A stretch of DNA of 64,000 bases from Mesorhizobium sp. NZP2298 (lineage in GTDB: Bacteria; Pseudomonadota; Alphaproteobacteria; Rhizobiales; Rhizobiaceae). Below are positions 53,982-62,511 of the stretch, one piece after another. Every line of letters begins with the position of its first letter. Within the stretch, counting starts at the first letter, position 1. The DNA lies in NCBI RefSeq assembly GCF_013170825.1, contig NZ_CP033365.1, positions 1,488,001-1,552,000 on the forward strand, read 5' to 3'. A program made the position numbers and the translations under genes. The notes below the pieces were generated by a model. The model was not told the origin of the DNA and did no database searches. It worked only from the letters and a program-made list of their open reading frames with translations.

Positions 53982-55241
53982 TCAGAAATCCGCCGGCGGA
54001 TTGGCGGTGCGGCGGTCGAGTTTTATGAAGGGCCGTGCCACCACCTTGGCCCGCTTCATCAGCTTCTGATATTGCAGCTCGCGCATGGCGTAGATCTCGA
54101 CCCAGAGGTCGTCCACCATGGTATCACCATAGGGCCGCGCCAGCGAGGCGATGGCGATGTTGCGCTTGGCCATCGGCGACCACATGGCGGCGCTGACCAG
54201 GCCAACCTCCTGGCTTTTCTTGTGGTAGACGATGGCGTGTTCGGCGGGGATGTTGCCTTCGATCTCCAGCCCGACCAGCACATGGCGCAGCCTGCGTTTG
54301 GCGCGCGCTTCGAGGATGGCGCGGCGGCCGTTGAAGTGGCCTTTCTCCGGATCGATCATGAAGCCGAGCCCGATCTCGTCGGGCATGCGCAGGCGATCGG
54401 CGCGGATGGCATGTTCGGCGGTGGTGAAGTCGGCATTGGCAACGATCAGCCCGGCCTCGAGCCGCGCGCGATTCAGCGCCGTGTAGCCGATGGCACGGAT
54501 GCCGCGCAGTTCGCCCGCTTTCATCAGCCGGTCCCACAGGCTCAGCGCCTTGTCGGAGGTCACGAACAACTCGTAGCCGAGATCGCCGGTGAAGCCGGTG
54601 CGCGAGATGGTGACGGTGCCGCCGTCATGGGCGAATTCGGCGAGGTCGAAGATCTTCAGTCTCTCGACACCGGTGAAGCCGGCATCGCGCAGCACGGCGA
54701 AGGAAGTTGGCCCCTGCAGGGCGAGCCCGGCGACGCCCTCGGTTTCTTCCTCGACGGTGACGTCGAATCCAATGGCGCTGTCCAGCAACCAGGGCAGATG
54801 CCGCTCCTGCGAACACAGGCGAAAGCGCGTCGGCGACAGGCGAAACAGCGTGCCGTCGTCGAGCACAAAGCCTTCGTCGTCACACCAGGCGGTATAGTGG
54901 ACACGGCCAGGTCTCAGCTTGGTCACGTCGCGCAAGGTCACTCGGTCGAGGAAGGCCTCGGCATCCGGTCCTTCGATCCGGTATTTGGTCATCGGCGAGA
55001 TGTCGAACAGCGCCGCCTGGCTGCGGATGGCGAAATATTCCAGCTCCTCGTCCCACAGCGAATGTGGCGCGCGGTAGCCCGCCCAGTTATACCAGTCCTG
55101 AGTCCTGGCCAGCGTATCGAGGCGCGGCTGGAACGGGGTGCCGAGGCGCAGCGTGCGGAAATGGCCTTGCGCGGCGATGCGCGCGGAAACAGCCGCACTG
55201 GCGGTCTTTGCAACGGGCTTCTTCCTGGTTGCCTGGGCCAT
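53982..55241 (-). CDS. GcvT-family aminomethyltransferase-like protein
   Basis: 419 residues. The GcvT fold is shown by the central RTGFTGDLGYELFV signature and by LQGPTSFAVL; the C-terminal beta-barrel includes EVGLVSAAMWSPMAKRNIAIASL. Members transfer or oxidise methyl groups with tetrahydrofolate (glycine cleavage T protein, dimethylglycine/sarcosine oxidase domains, DMSP demethylase). Residues 1-25 form a basic Ala-rich extension before the domain. It sits 3 bases downstream of a flavoenzyme gene, matching a demethylase partner that accepts a one-carbon unit. Substrate unknown. Confidence 0.87.
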   Translation of the reverse strand: MAQATRKKPVAKTASAAVSARIAAQGHFRTLRLGTPFQPRLDTLARTQDWYNWAGYRAPHSLWDEELEYFAIRSQAALFDISPMTKYRIEGPDAEAFLDRVTLRDVTKLRPGRVHYTAWCDDEGFVLDDGTLFRLSPTRFRLCSQERHLPWLLDSAIGFDVTVEEETEGVAGLALQGPTSFAVLRDAGFTGVERLKIFDLAEFAHDGGTVTISRTGFTGDLGYELFVTSDKALSLWDRLMKAGELRGIRAIGYTALNRARLEAGLIVANADFTTAEHAIRADRLRMPDEIGLGFMIDPEKGHFNGRRAILEARAKRRLRHVLVGLEIEGNIPAEHAIVYHKKSQEVGLVSAAMWSPMAKRNIAIASLARPYGDTMVDDLWVEIYAMRELQYQKLMKRAKVVARPFIKLDRRTANPPADF

Positions 55242-55244
55242 GAC

Positions 55245-56825
55245 CTACCTCTTCATCGCGATGATACGCCGCGCGGCGTTGAGCCCGGGTGCACCGGAGA
55301 CACCGCCACCGGGATGCGAGCCGGCACCGGCCAGGAACAATCCTTCAAGCGGCGTGTCGTAGCCGGACCAACCCGAGACGGGACGCGAGATCAGCATCTG
55401 GTCGGCCTGCAATTCGCCGTGGTGCCAATGGCCTCCCGGCATGCGGTAACGCGTGTCGATATCGGCCGGCGTCAGCAACTCGGCATGGACAACGCTCTTG
55501 CCGATGCCCGGCGCGTAAGCCTCGAGCTGAGCCATGACTGCCTTGAGGAATTTCGGCTTGCCGGTTTCCCAGCCTTCCTTCAGTGCGTAGGGGGCGTATT
55601 GCACCACAGCCGACAGCACACAGGCTCCATCAGGCGCGAGCGACGGATCGGCGAGGCTGGGCAGGGTGATCTCCATCACCGGCTCGGCTGAGAACTCGCC
55701 ATATTTGGATGGATTGAAGGCGCGTTCGACATGATCGGGCGAAGGCGCGATGACCAGCCTGCCCTTGTGGCCGGCGGCATCGACGCCGGCGAATTGCGGC
55801 GGCCGATCGAGCGCCAGATTGAGTTTCGCCGCGTCGCCCTTCATCCGAATGTTCTTCACCTTGCGCACGAAGCCCGTGTCGAGCTCGCGCGGCCCGACAA
55901 GATCGAGGAAGGTTGTCGCTGGATTGATGGCGGAGATGACCGTCCTGGCGCGCAGCTCCTCGCCGGTGTCGAGCGTGACGCCTATGGCGCGGCCTTTCTC
56001 GACGATGATCTTTCCAACGGAAGCCGATGTCCGGACGGTGACGCCGGCCATCTCCGCCGCGGCGCGGATGGCGGCGACAACGGCGCCCATACCGCCTTGC
56101 GGCAGCATCTGTGCACCGGATGCACCGCCGGTCTCACCCGCCAGTCGATAGTAGAGGCCGAGCAGCGAGGTTGGCGAGCGCGGGCCGAGATGGCTGCCAA
56201 GCGTCGCATCGAAGGCGAGCAGGCCTTTCAGCCTGTCGTCCTTGAGCTGTTCGTCGAGCAGGTCGGCGACGTTCATGAGCAGCACGCGCAGGAAGTCGCG
56301 CATGTCTTCCTTGCCGAGCTTTTTCAGCGCCAGCGCGGTCTGGCCGAGTGACGCGGTATCGAGCAGCGACATGCCGGCGAGATCGGGCGCGCGGCGGGAG
56401 AGGAAGGGTTTCAGGATGCCGGCATAGCGCAACAGCTGCGCACGCAGTTCCTTCCAGGCGGTCTGCTCGGAGGAACTGGCGCCGGTCAGCACCTCGCCAT
56501 AGGCACCATGCAGCATCAGCGCTGGACCGTCCCTGGACAGCGCGATCGAAGGCAGGAAGTCCGTGCGGGCAAATTGCAGTCCCTGCTTCTCCAGCTCCAG
56601 CGTCCTCACCACGTCGGGGTGCAGACGGTTCAGCACATGGGCGATCGATGAGACGCGAAAGCCCGGCGCGAGTTCCTCGGTGCGCGCGGCGCCGCCGGTT
56701 TCGCTGCCCGCTTCCAGCAGGAGCACCTTGCGGCCGGCCTTGCCAAGCGTCGCCGCGGCGACGAGACCGTTGTGGCCGCCGCCGATGACAAGCACATCCC
56801 ATCTTGGTGCATCAAATGACGTCAT
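55245..56825 (-). CDS. FAD-dependent oxidoreductase, CrtI/PYROXD2-like (second of pair)
   Basis: 526 residues. The FAD-binding N terminus is DVLVIGGGHNGLVAAATLGKAG followed by VLLLEAGSETGGAA; the C terminus has GLFLAGAGSHPGGGVSGAPGLNAARRI, the FAD-binding end of the family. It is related to phytoene desaturase (CrtI) but lacks carotenoid neighbours. The human relative PYROXD2 is genetically linked to methylated amine levels. Its start overlaps the upstream flavoenzyme gene by 14 bases, so the two are coupled. It is clearly paralogous to that gene, but diverged. Confidence 0.87.
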   Translation of the reverse strand: MTSFDAPRWDVLVIGGGHNGLVAAATLGKAGRKVLLLEAGSETGGAARTEELAPGFRVSSIAHVLNRLHPDVVRTLELEKQGLQFARTDFLPSIALSRDGPALMLHGAYGEVLTGASSSEQTAWKELRAQLLRYAGILKPFLSRRAPDLAGMSLLDTASLGQTALALKKLGKEDMRDFLRVLLMNVADLLDEQLKDDRLKGLLAFDATLGSHLGPRSPTSLLGLYYRLAGETGGASGAQMLPQGGMGAVVAAIRAAAEMAGVTVRTSASVGKIIVEKGRAIGVTLDTGEELRARTVISAINPATTFLDLVGPRELDTGFVRKVKNIRMKGDAAKLNLALDRPPQFAGVDAAGHKGRLVIAPSPDHVERAFNPSKYGEFSAEPVMEITLPSLADPSLAPDGACVLSAVVQYAPYALKEGWETGKPKFLKAVMAQLEAYAPGIGKSVVHAELLTPADIDTRYRMPGGHWHHGELQADQMLISRPVSGWSGYDTPLEGLFLAGAGSHPGGGVSGAPGLNAARRIIAMKR

Positions 56826-58431
56826 GGGCCGGGCTCATATGCGAGGTGGATTTGGCGAGATCGCGCAGGATTTCGGCAGCGGCATTGCGGCCGGGCGCGC
56901 CCATGACGCCGCCGCCCGGATGGGTGGAGGAGCCGCACATATAGAGACCGCCGACCGGCGAGCGGTATTGCGCGTAGCCCGGCACCGGGCGATTGAACAG
57001 AAGCTGGTCGAAGGTCAGTTCGCCCTGGAAAATGTTGCCTTCGGTGAGGCCGACCTCGGCTTCGATCTCGCGCGGCGTGCGCACCTCCATGTGGATGATG
57101 CGGTCGCGGAAGCCTGGCGAATACTCTGATATCTGCGCAATCACGCTCTCGGCGAAGCCGTCGCGATCGGCATCGGTCCATTCGCGGCCGTTCACCTTGG
57201 GCGGCGCGTATTGCACGAAGCAGCTCATGAAATGCTTGCCCGGCGGCGCCATGGTCGGGTCGAGCGTCGTCGGGATCACCATGTCGAGGAAAGGATCGGC
57301 CGACCAGCGCCCGGCCTTCCAGTCGTCATAGGCGCGCTCCATGCGTTCCATCGAATCGGTGAAATGCATGTCGCCGCGATAGACCGGCGAATCCTTCGGC
57401 AGCGCCGGGAATTCCGGCAGCGAATCGAGCGCGATGTTGACCTTGCCGGAGGAGCCGCGGATCTTGAAGTTCCTGACCCGGCGCAGGAAAATGTCGGGCA
57501 GTTCCTTTTCCTCGACCAGCTTCAGGAAGGTGCGCTTCACATCGGCATTGGAGACGACGAGCTTGCCGTAGATCTCCTCGCCGCCAGCCAGCACCACGCC
57601 CTTGGCTTTGCCGCGTTGGACCAGCACATGGTCGACCTCGGCGCCGGTGCGGATGGTGCCGCCCGAGGCCTTGAACGACGCGGCCAGCGCCTTGGTGACC
57701 GCGCCCATGCCGCCGCGCGCATAGCCCCAGGCGCCGACCGAGCCGTCGACCTCGCCCATATAGTGATGCAAGAGCACGTAGGCTGTGCCGGGCGACATCG
57801 GCCCGAGCGCGGTGCCGATGATGCCGGACAGAGCGAAGTTGGCCTTGATGACATCGGTCTCGAAATACTCGTCGAGGAATTCCGAGATCGACATGGTCCA
57901 GAAGCGTAGCGTCAGCGCCATTTCTTCCGCCGACAGGCCGGCAAACTTCCTGCCGAGATAGAGCAACTCGCCGAGGTCGCGCGGCTTGAGGCTGGTCGGG
58001 TCGGGCGCGGTGCGCATCAAGAGCGGCTGAATGAAACGGCACTGCCGCGTCACGTCGCGGGCGTAGCGGTCATAGGCTTCGGCGTCTCGCTTCGAGAAGC
58101 GGGCGAATTCGCGCCGGTGCGCATCATGGTCGCGGTAGTTGGCGAGGTAGTCGCCGTCGCGGGTGAATACCGCGCCGCCCTCATAGGAGATGACCTGCAG
58201 GCCGAAGCGCGGCAGTTCGAGGTCACGCATGATTTCGGGACGGAACAGCGAGCAGACATAGGAGCAGTTGGAATAGAGGAAACCGGGTGTCAGCTCGCGG
58301 CTGGTGGCGGCACCGCCGACCCAGTCGTTCTTCTCCACCACCAGCACGTCGAGCCCGGCGCGCTGCAGATAGCAGGCGTTGACCAGGCCGTTGTGTCCGC
58401 CGCCGATAACGATCGCGTCCCAAGCTTTCAT
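56812..58431 (-). CDS. FAD-dependent oxidoreductase, CrtI/PYROXD2-like (first of pair)
   Basis: 539 residues with AIVIGGGHNGLVNACYLQRAG and VVEKNDWVGGAATSREL at the N terminus and GLYMCGSSTHPGGGVMGAPGRNAAAEIL at the C terminus. It heads the four-gene minus-strand operon (this gene, its paralogue, the GcvT-like gene, the 87-residue gene). The two flavoenzymes may form a heteromer or act on successive steps. The promoter must lie in the 274-base interval to the methyltransferase, which holds dispersed repeat copy D and a candidate TetR operator. Confidence 0.87.
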   Translation of the reverse strand: MKAWDAIVIGGGHNGLVNACYLQRAGLDVLVVEKNDWVGGAATSRELTPGFLYSNCSYVCSLFRPEIMRDLELPRFGLQVISYEGGAVFTRDGDYLANYRDHDAHRREFARFSKRDAEAYDRYARDVTRQCRFIQPLLMRTAPDPTSLKPRDLGELLYLGRKFAGLSAEEMALTLRFWTMSISEFLDEYFETDVIKANFALSGIIGTALGPMSPGTAYVLLHHYMGEVDGSVGAWGYARGGMGAVTKALAASFKASGGTIRTGAEVDHVLVQRGKAKGVVLAGGEEIYGKLVVSNADVKRTFLKLVEEKELPDIFLRRVRNFKIRGSSGKVNIALDSLPEFPALPKDSPVYRGDMHFTDSMERMERAYDDWKAGRWSADPFLDMVIPTTLDPTMAPPGKHFMSCFVQYAPPKVNGREWTDADRDGFAESVIAQISEYSPGFRDRIIHMEVRTPREIEAEVGLTEGNIFQGELTFDQLLFNRPVPGYAQYRSPVGGLYMCGSSTHPGGGVMGAPGRNAAAEILRDLAKSTSHMSPAHDVI

Positions 58432-58439
58432 TGTGGCCA

Positions 58440-58520
58440 GTCTCTTTGTTTCTGCGCAATTCCCAAGGCGTGCGCTGTGCGGTTTCCCGGGAAAACGCTC
58501 ATACTTTTCCTGGAAATGCC
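58440..58520 (+). repeat. Dispersed intergenic repeat, copy D (divergent)
   Basis: TCTCTTTGTTTC, GCGCAATTCC and ACTTTTCCTGGAAATGC match successive parts of copies A and B; the segment between differs. The 5-prime hairpin is not preserved. Confidence 0.6.
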
Positions 58521-58606
58521 CAGTGCGACCCGCTGTTCATTTTTGCGTGATCTTTTCCCGAATATGCGGAATTTGGCATGGCATCGGCCATTCTGTCCAG
58601 CCATTC

Positions 58607-58620
58607 TGAATGAATGTTCA
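58607..58620. promoter_or_regulatory. Candidate operator for the BetI-like regulator
   Basis: TGAATGAATGTTCA has inverted TGAA/TTCA arms and lies in the divergent promoter region, 86 bases before the methyltransferase start. BetI-type operators carry similar TTGAA/TTCAA arms. Support is by position and symmetry only. Confidence 0.3.
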
Positions 58621-58705
58621 ACAAATGATGTTGCGTTTTCTCGGGCATGCGCTAGGCTTTGCCGGCGTTCGAACTGGGCAATCATCGATTGGGGATCGAG
58701 GGCTG

Positions 58706-59500
58706 ATGATCGAAACGGCAGATGCCGAGCCGGAGTATGACGACACCGCGATCCGCTTCCTCGAGGCGCTGTGGGGCGAGGGATATCTGTCGCCGGGCGG
58801 TCCCGATGAGGTCGACCGGGTGGTCGAAGGGCTTTCGCTCAAGGGCAAGACGGTCCTCGATATCGGCTGCGGCTCCGGCGGCATCACCTTGCATCTGGTC
58901 GAGCGCCACGGCGCCGCCCATGCCACCGGCTTCGATGTCGAACAGCCGGTGATCGAAGCGGCCAGACAGCGAGCCGCGACGCGTGGCTTCGCAAATCGCG
59001 CCAGCTTTGTTCAATCGCCTCCTGGACCGCTGCCTTTTGCCGATCGCTCCTTCGATGTCGTCTTCTCCAAGGATGCGCTGCTGCACGTGCCTGACAAGGA
59101 CGCGTTGTTCGCCGAGATTTTTCGCGTGCTGAAGCCGGGCGGCATCTTTGCGGCTTCCAATTGGATGATCGGGCATGACGGCGAACCCTCGCCCGAGATG
59201 AAGGCCTATGTCGCGGCCGAAGGTCTGTCCTTCGCCATGGCTTCCCCGGCGCGCTACGCGCGGGCGATGCGCAAGGCGGGCTTTACCGATGTCACCGTCA
59301 GGGACCGCAACCCCTGGTACCGCGAGGTCGCGCGCGGGGAACTCGCACGGCTCAAGGGACCGCTCTACGCCCGAGCCGCGGCCGCGGTCGGCGCGGCCTA
59401 TGTCGACAAGAACATCAGGACCTGGGAGGCAATGCAGAAGGTGCTTGACAGTGGCGAGCACCGCCCCACTCATCTGCGCGGTTGGAAGCCGGTTGGGTAG
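58706..59500 (+). CDS. Class I SAM-dependent methyltransferase
   Basis: 264 residues. The SAM-binding motif is [16 protein letters not shown] with acidic residue FDVEQP; later motifs are [30 protein letters not shown]. The sequence resembles methyltransferases of the phosphoethanolamine/sarcosine-N-methyltransferase branch by eye, so an amine is the likely methyl acceptor. The frame is open from 58610 but GAGGG before ATG 58706 ([13 protein letters not shown]) sets the start. It opens the plus-strand series and is followed 6 bases later by the regulator. Confidence 0.83.
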   Translation: MIETADAEPEYDDTAIRFLEALWGEGYLSPGGPDEVDRVVEGLSLKGKTVLDIGCGSGGITLHLVERHGAAHATGFDVEQPVIEAARQRAATRGFANRASFVQSPPGPLPFADRSFDVVFSKDALLHVPDKDALFAEIFRVLKPGGIFAASNWMIGHDGEPSPEMKAYVAAEGLSFAMASPARYARAMRKAGFTDVTVRDRNPWYREVARGELARLKGPLYARAAAAVGAAYVDKNIRTWEAMQKVLDSGEHRPTHLRGWKPVG

Positions 59501-59506
59501 CCGGCA

Positions 59507-60193
59507 ATGCTGGAGACCGTCACATCCATGAAGACTTCCGAGGCCAGGGACGTTCTCGCCGAAACGACGCGAAAGAGCGACGCCGAAAAGCGCGGCCGCA
59601 AGGCTTCGAAGGAGGTCCGTCAATTGCAGCTGATCGAGGCAACGATCGATTCGCTGGCCAGGCGCGGCTACGCCGAGACGACGATGGCCGATGTCGCCGA
59701 TGGCGCCGGCCTCTCGCGTGGCATCGTCAACTTCCATTTCGAGAGCAAGGAAAAGCTGCTGATCGCGACGCTGCAGCATATGTATGACGAGTACTCTGCG
59801 CATTGGCGCGCCGCGCTGCAGAAGGCAGGCGACGATCCGGCACGGCAGCTGCAGCAACTGGTGTGGGCCGACTTCGATCGCTCGATTTGCAACAAGCGCA
59901 AGCTCGCCGCCTGGCTGGCCTTTTGGGGCGAGGCCAAGTCGCGGCCCACCTATCAGGCGCTGAGCAGTTCGCGCGATAATTATTACCAGCAGGTCTTCAT
60001 CGATCTCTGCACGGCGCTCAAGCAGAGCGGGGCGTATGCCTATGAGCCCCAGGTGATGGCGCTGGCGCTGTCGGCCATGCTGGAAGGGCTGTGGCTGCGG
60101 CTGATGATGGGCACCGAGGACACAACGCGCGAAACAGCCTTGCAGGCGGCCAATGCTTTTTTGGCCGCTGCCTTCCCGAAGCATTACGGTTAG
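59507..60193 (+). CDS. TetR-family regulator, BetI-like
   Basis: 228 residues. The N-terminal helix-turn-helix is TTMADVADGAGLSRGIVNFHFESKEKLL, and the C-terminal domain carries NKRKLAAWLAFWGEAKSRP, a pattern typical of BetI, the choline-responsive repressor. Choline pathway genes (betA, betB) are not present here, so it probably responds to a related quaternary or methylated amine. It starts 6 bases after the methyltransferase. ATG 59507 or ATG 59528 (MKTSEARD) could be the start. Confidence 0.85.
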   Translation: MLETVTSMKTSEARDVLAETTRKSDAEKRGRKASKEVRQLQLIEATIDSLARRGYAETTMADVADGAGLSRGIVNFHFESKEKLLIATLQHMYDEYSAHWRAALQKAGDDPARQLQQLVWADFDRSICNKRKLAAWLAFWGEAKSRPTYQALSSSRDNYYQQVFIDLCTALKQSGAYAYEPQVMALALSAMLEGLWLRLMMGTEDTTRETALQAANAFLAAAFPKHYG

Positions 60194-60241
60194 CAACAGC
60201 CGGCCGCCAAGACCGGCAAGACCAAAAGAGGATGGAACAGC

Positions 60242-61324
60242 ATGAAGAAACTTAGCCGACGCCTGACATTGACATTGGCGCTGGGCGGCGCGCTTGCGGC
60301 TTCGGCGGCAGCGTTCGCCGTCGCCGCGGACAAGGACCTGATCGTGTTCGACTGGTCCGGTTACGAGGACCCGAGCTTCCACCCGAAATATGTCGAGAAG
60401 AACGGCGATTCGCCGACCTTCGCCTTCTTCGGCGACGAGGACGAGGCTTTCGAGAAGGTCCGTTCCGGCTTCAAGGCCGATCTCGGTCACCCCTGCTCGC
60501 AGAGCGTGACGAAGTGGCGCGAAGCCGGGCTGCTGCAACCGCTCGATACCTCGAAGATCACGGGCTGGAAAGACCTCAATCCCGGCATCATGGCGATGAA
60601 AAACCTCGCCACGACCGACGATGGCAAGGCGTGGTTCATGCCCTGGGACTGGGGCAACACGCAGCTCACCTACAATTCCTCCAAGATCGACGCCAAGGAC
60701 GTGCAGTCGCTGAAGGCATTCGCCGATCCGAAGTTCAAGGGCCGGGTGTCGATCGGCGACAATGTCGACGACGCCTATGCGCTGGCGAGCCTTGCCATCG
60801 GCCTGCGGGACTGGACCAAGATGACGGACGACCAGTTCAAGCAGGCGTCCGACTTCCTGCGCCAGGTGCACAAGAACGTCCGTTCCTACTGGACCGACAC
60901 CACCGATATCGTCCAGTTGCTGTCGGGCGGTGAGGTCGACCTCGCCTGGGCCTGGAACGATGCGACCGTGCAGTCCGTCAAGGCAGGCGTGCCGATCAAG
61001 TCCGTAAAGGACACCAACGAAGGCATCTCGACCTGGGTTTGCGGCTACGTGCTGTTCAAGGACGCGCCCGGCAATATCGACAAGGCCTATGATTACCTGA
61101 ATGCCGTCAACGATCCGGAGACCGCCAAGGTGCTGGTCAAGGACTGGGGCTACGGCCAGGCCAATGCCAAGGGCATGGCCGGCGTCGACCAGGCGATCCT
61201 GAAGGAAAAGGGCTATGATGACGTGCAGAAATTCGTCGACAAGACGCTGTTCCAGTCGCCGCTGCCGTCCGATCTCAAGCTGAAGATGATCGCTGAATTC
61301 GAGAAGATCAAAGCCGGGTACTGA
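60242..61324 (+). CDS. PotD-like extracellular solute-binding protein (copy 1)
   Basis: 360 residues of the polyamine-type binding protein family. A signal peptide ends near AAFAVAA (residue 25-30). The mature protein begins KDLIVFDWSGYEDPSFHPKY and contains FAFFGDEDEAFEKVRSGFKADLGHPCSQSV, typical of PotD-like proteins. AAGAGGATGGAAC precedes the ATG. It is nearly identical in layout to the next gene, pointing to tandem duplication. Differences in the ligand region (AWNDATVQSVKAGVPIKSV here) suggest different substrate ranges. Permeases are not seen in the window. Confidence 0.9.
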   Translation: MKKLSRRLTLTLALGGALAASAAAFAVAADKDLIVFDWSGYEDPSFHPKYVEKNGDSPTFAFFGDEDEAFEKVRSGFKADLGHPCSQSVTKWREAGLLQPLDTSKITGWKDLNPGIMAMKNLATTDDGKAWFMPWDWGNTQLTYNSSKIDAKDVQSLKAFADPKFKGRVSIGDNVDDAYALASLAIGLRDWTKMTDDQFKQASDFLRQVHKNVRSYWTDTTDIVQLLSGGEVDLAWAWNDATVQSVKAGVPIKSVKDTNEGISTWVCGYVLFKDAPGNIDKAYDYLNAVNDPETAKVLVKDWGYGQANAKGMAGVDQAILKEKGYDDVQKFVDKTLFQSPLPSDLKLKMIAEFEKIKAGY

Positions 61325-61434
61325 TCTCGTTCCACGGTCCGTCCGCTGCCGCCTCGGTGCAGCGGACGACCCTCGCCAAAGCAGATGATTTCTCCTAACC
61401 TCGCGGCAGCTTTTTCGCCAAGGGGGAGTTTCAC

Positions 61435-62511
61435 ATGACGCCAATGCTACGCCGCCTTGCACTTGCCGCCGCCTGCATGATCGGCGCCGGCGGGGTCTAT
61501 GCCTGGGCGGAAGGCGGCGGCGATCTCGTGGTGTTCGACTGGTCCGGCTACGAGGACCCGCTGCTGCATCCGGCCTACACCGCCAAACACGGCGCCGAGC
61601 CTACCTTCGCCTTCTTTGGCGACGAGGATGAAGCCTTCGAGAAGATGCGGGCAGGCTTCAAGGCCGATATCGCGCATCCCTGTTCGCAAAGCGTGGCGAA
61701 GTGGCGCGATGCGGGGCTGTTGCAGCCGCTCGATACCTCCCGGATTGCCGGCTGGAAGGACCTCAATCCCGGCATCATGGCGATGAAGAACCTCGCCACC
61801 ACCGAGGACGGCAAGGCCTGGTTCATGCCGTTCGACTGGGGCAATACGGCATTGCTCTACCGCACAGACAATGTGACGGCCGAGCAGGCGCAGTCGCTGC
61901 GGATCCTGGCCGACCCGAAATTCAAGGGCCGCGTCACCATCGGCGACAATGTCGACGACGCTTACGCGCTGGCGAGCCTGGTGATCGGCCTCAAGGACTG
62001 GACCAAGATGACCGACGCGCAATTCAAGGAGGCATCCGATTTCCTGCGCCAGGTGCACAAGAACATCCGTCTCTACTGGACCGACTCGAGCGATATCGAC
62101 CAGGCCTTTTCCGGCAATGAGGTCGACCTCGCCTGGGGCTGGGGCCAGACACTGATCGCCATGAACGGGCAAGGCGTTCCCGTCGCCATGAACCGCGATA
62201 CCAAGGAAGGCATGTCGACCTGGGTGTGCGGCTACGTGCTGATGAAGGACGCGCCGGGCAAGCTCGACCAGGCCTATGATTTCCTGAATGCGGTCAACGC
62301 GCCCGATATTTCGAAATACATGGTCACGACATTCGGCTACGGCCATGGCAACAGCGCCGGCATGGCCGCGATCGACCACAAGGTGCTGGCCGAGCGCGGC
62401 TTCGACGACATCGACAAGTTCCTCGACAAGACGCTGTTCCAGCAGCCGGTCGCGCCTGATCTGAAGAAGCGCATGGTCGACGAATTCGAGAAGATCAAGG
62501 CGGGCTATTGA
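61435..62511 (+). CDS. PotD-like extracellular solute-binding protein (copy 2)
   Basis: 358 residues, paralogue of the previous gene across almost its whole length (for example DNVDDAYALASLVIGLKDWTKMTD). Signal peptide to about residue 24 (VYAWAEG). The ligand region reads GWGQTLIAMNGQGVPVAMNR instead of the sequence in copy 1. The stop overlaps the TTG start of the flavoenzyme by 4 bases. GGGGGAG precedes the ATG. Together the two binding proteins probably feed one ABC transporter whose ATPase begins at the right edge of the window. Confidence 0.9.
   Translation: MTPMLRRLALAAACMIGAGGVYAWAEGGGDLVVFDWSGYEDPLLHPAYTAKHGAEPTFAFFGDEDEAFEKMRAGFKADIAHPCSQSVAKWRDAGLLQPLDTSRIAGWKDLNPGIMAMKNLATTEDGKAWFMPFDWGNTALLYRTDNVTAEQAQSLRILADPKFKGRVTIGDNVDDAYALASLVIGLKDWTKMTDAQFKEASDFLRQVHKNIRLYWTDSSDIDQAFSGNEVDLAWGWGQTLIAMNGQGVPVAMNRDTKEGMSTWVCGYVLMKDAPGKLDQAYDFLNAVNAPDISKYMVTTFGYGHGNSAGMAAIDHKVLAERGFDDIDKFLDKTLFQQPVAPDLKKRMVDEFEKIKAGY

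Noticed and set aside
58682..61462. A 926-codon open frame on the minus strand
   Set aside because: It lies opposite four well-supported genes and reads as low-complexity Arg/Gly/Leu/Val sequence. Long antisense frames are common in high-GC DNA.
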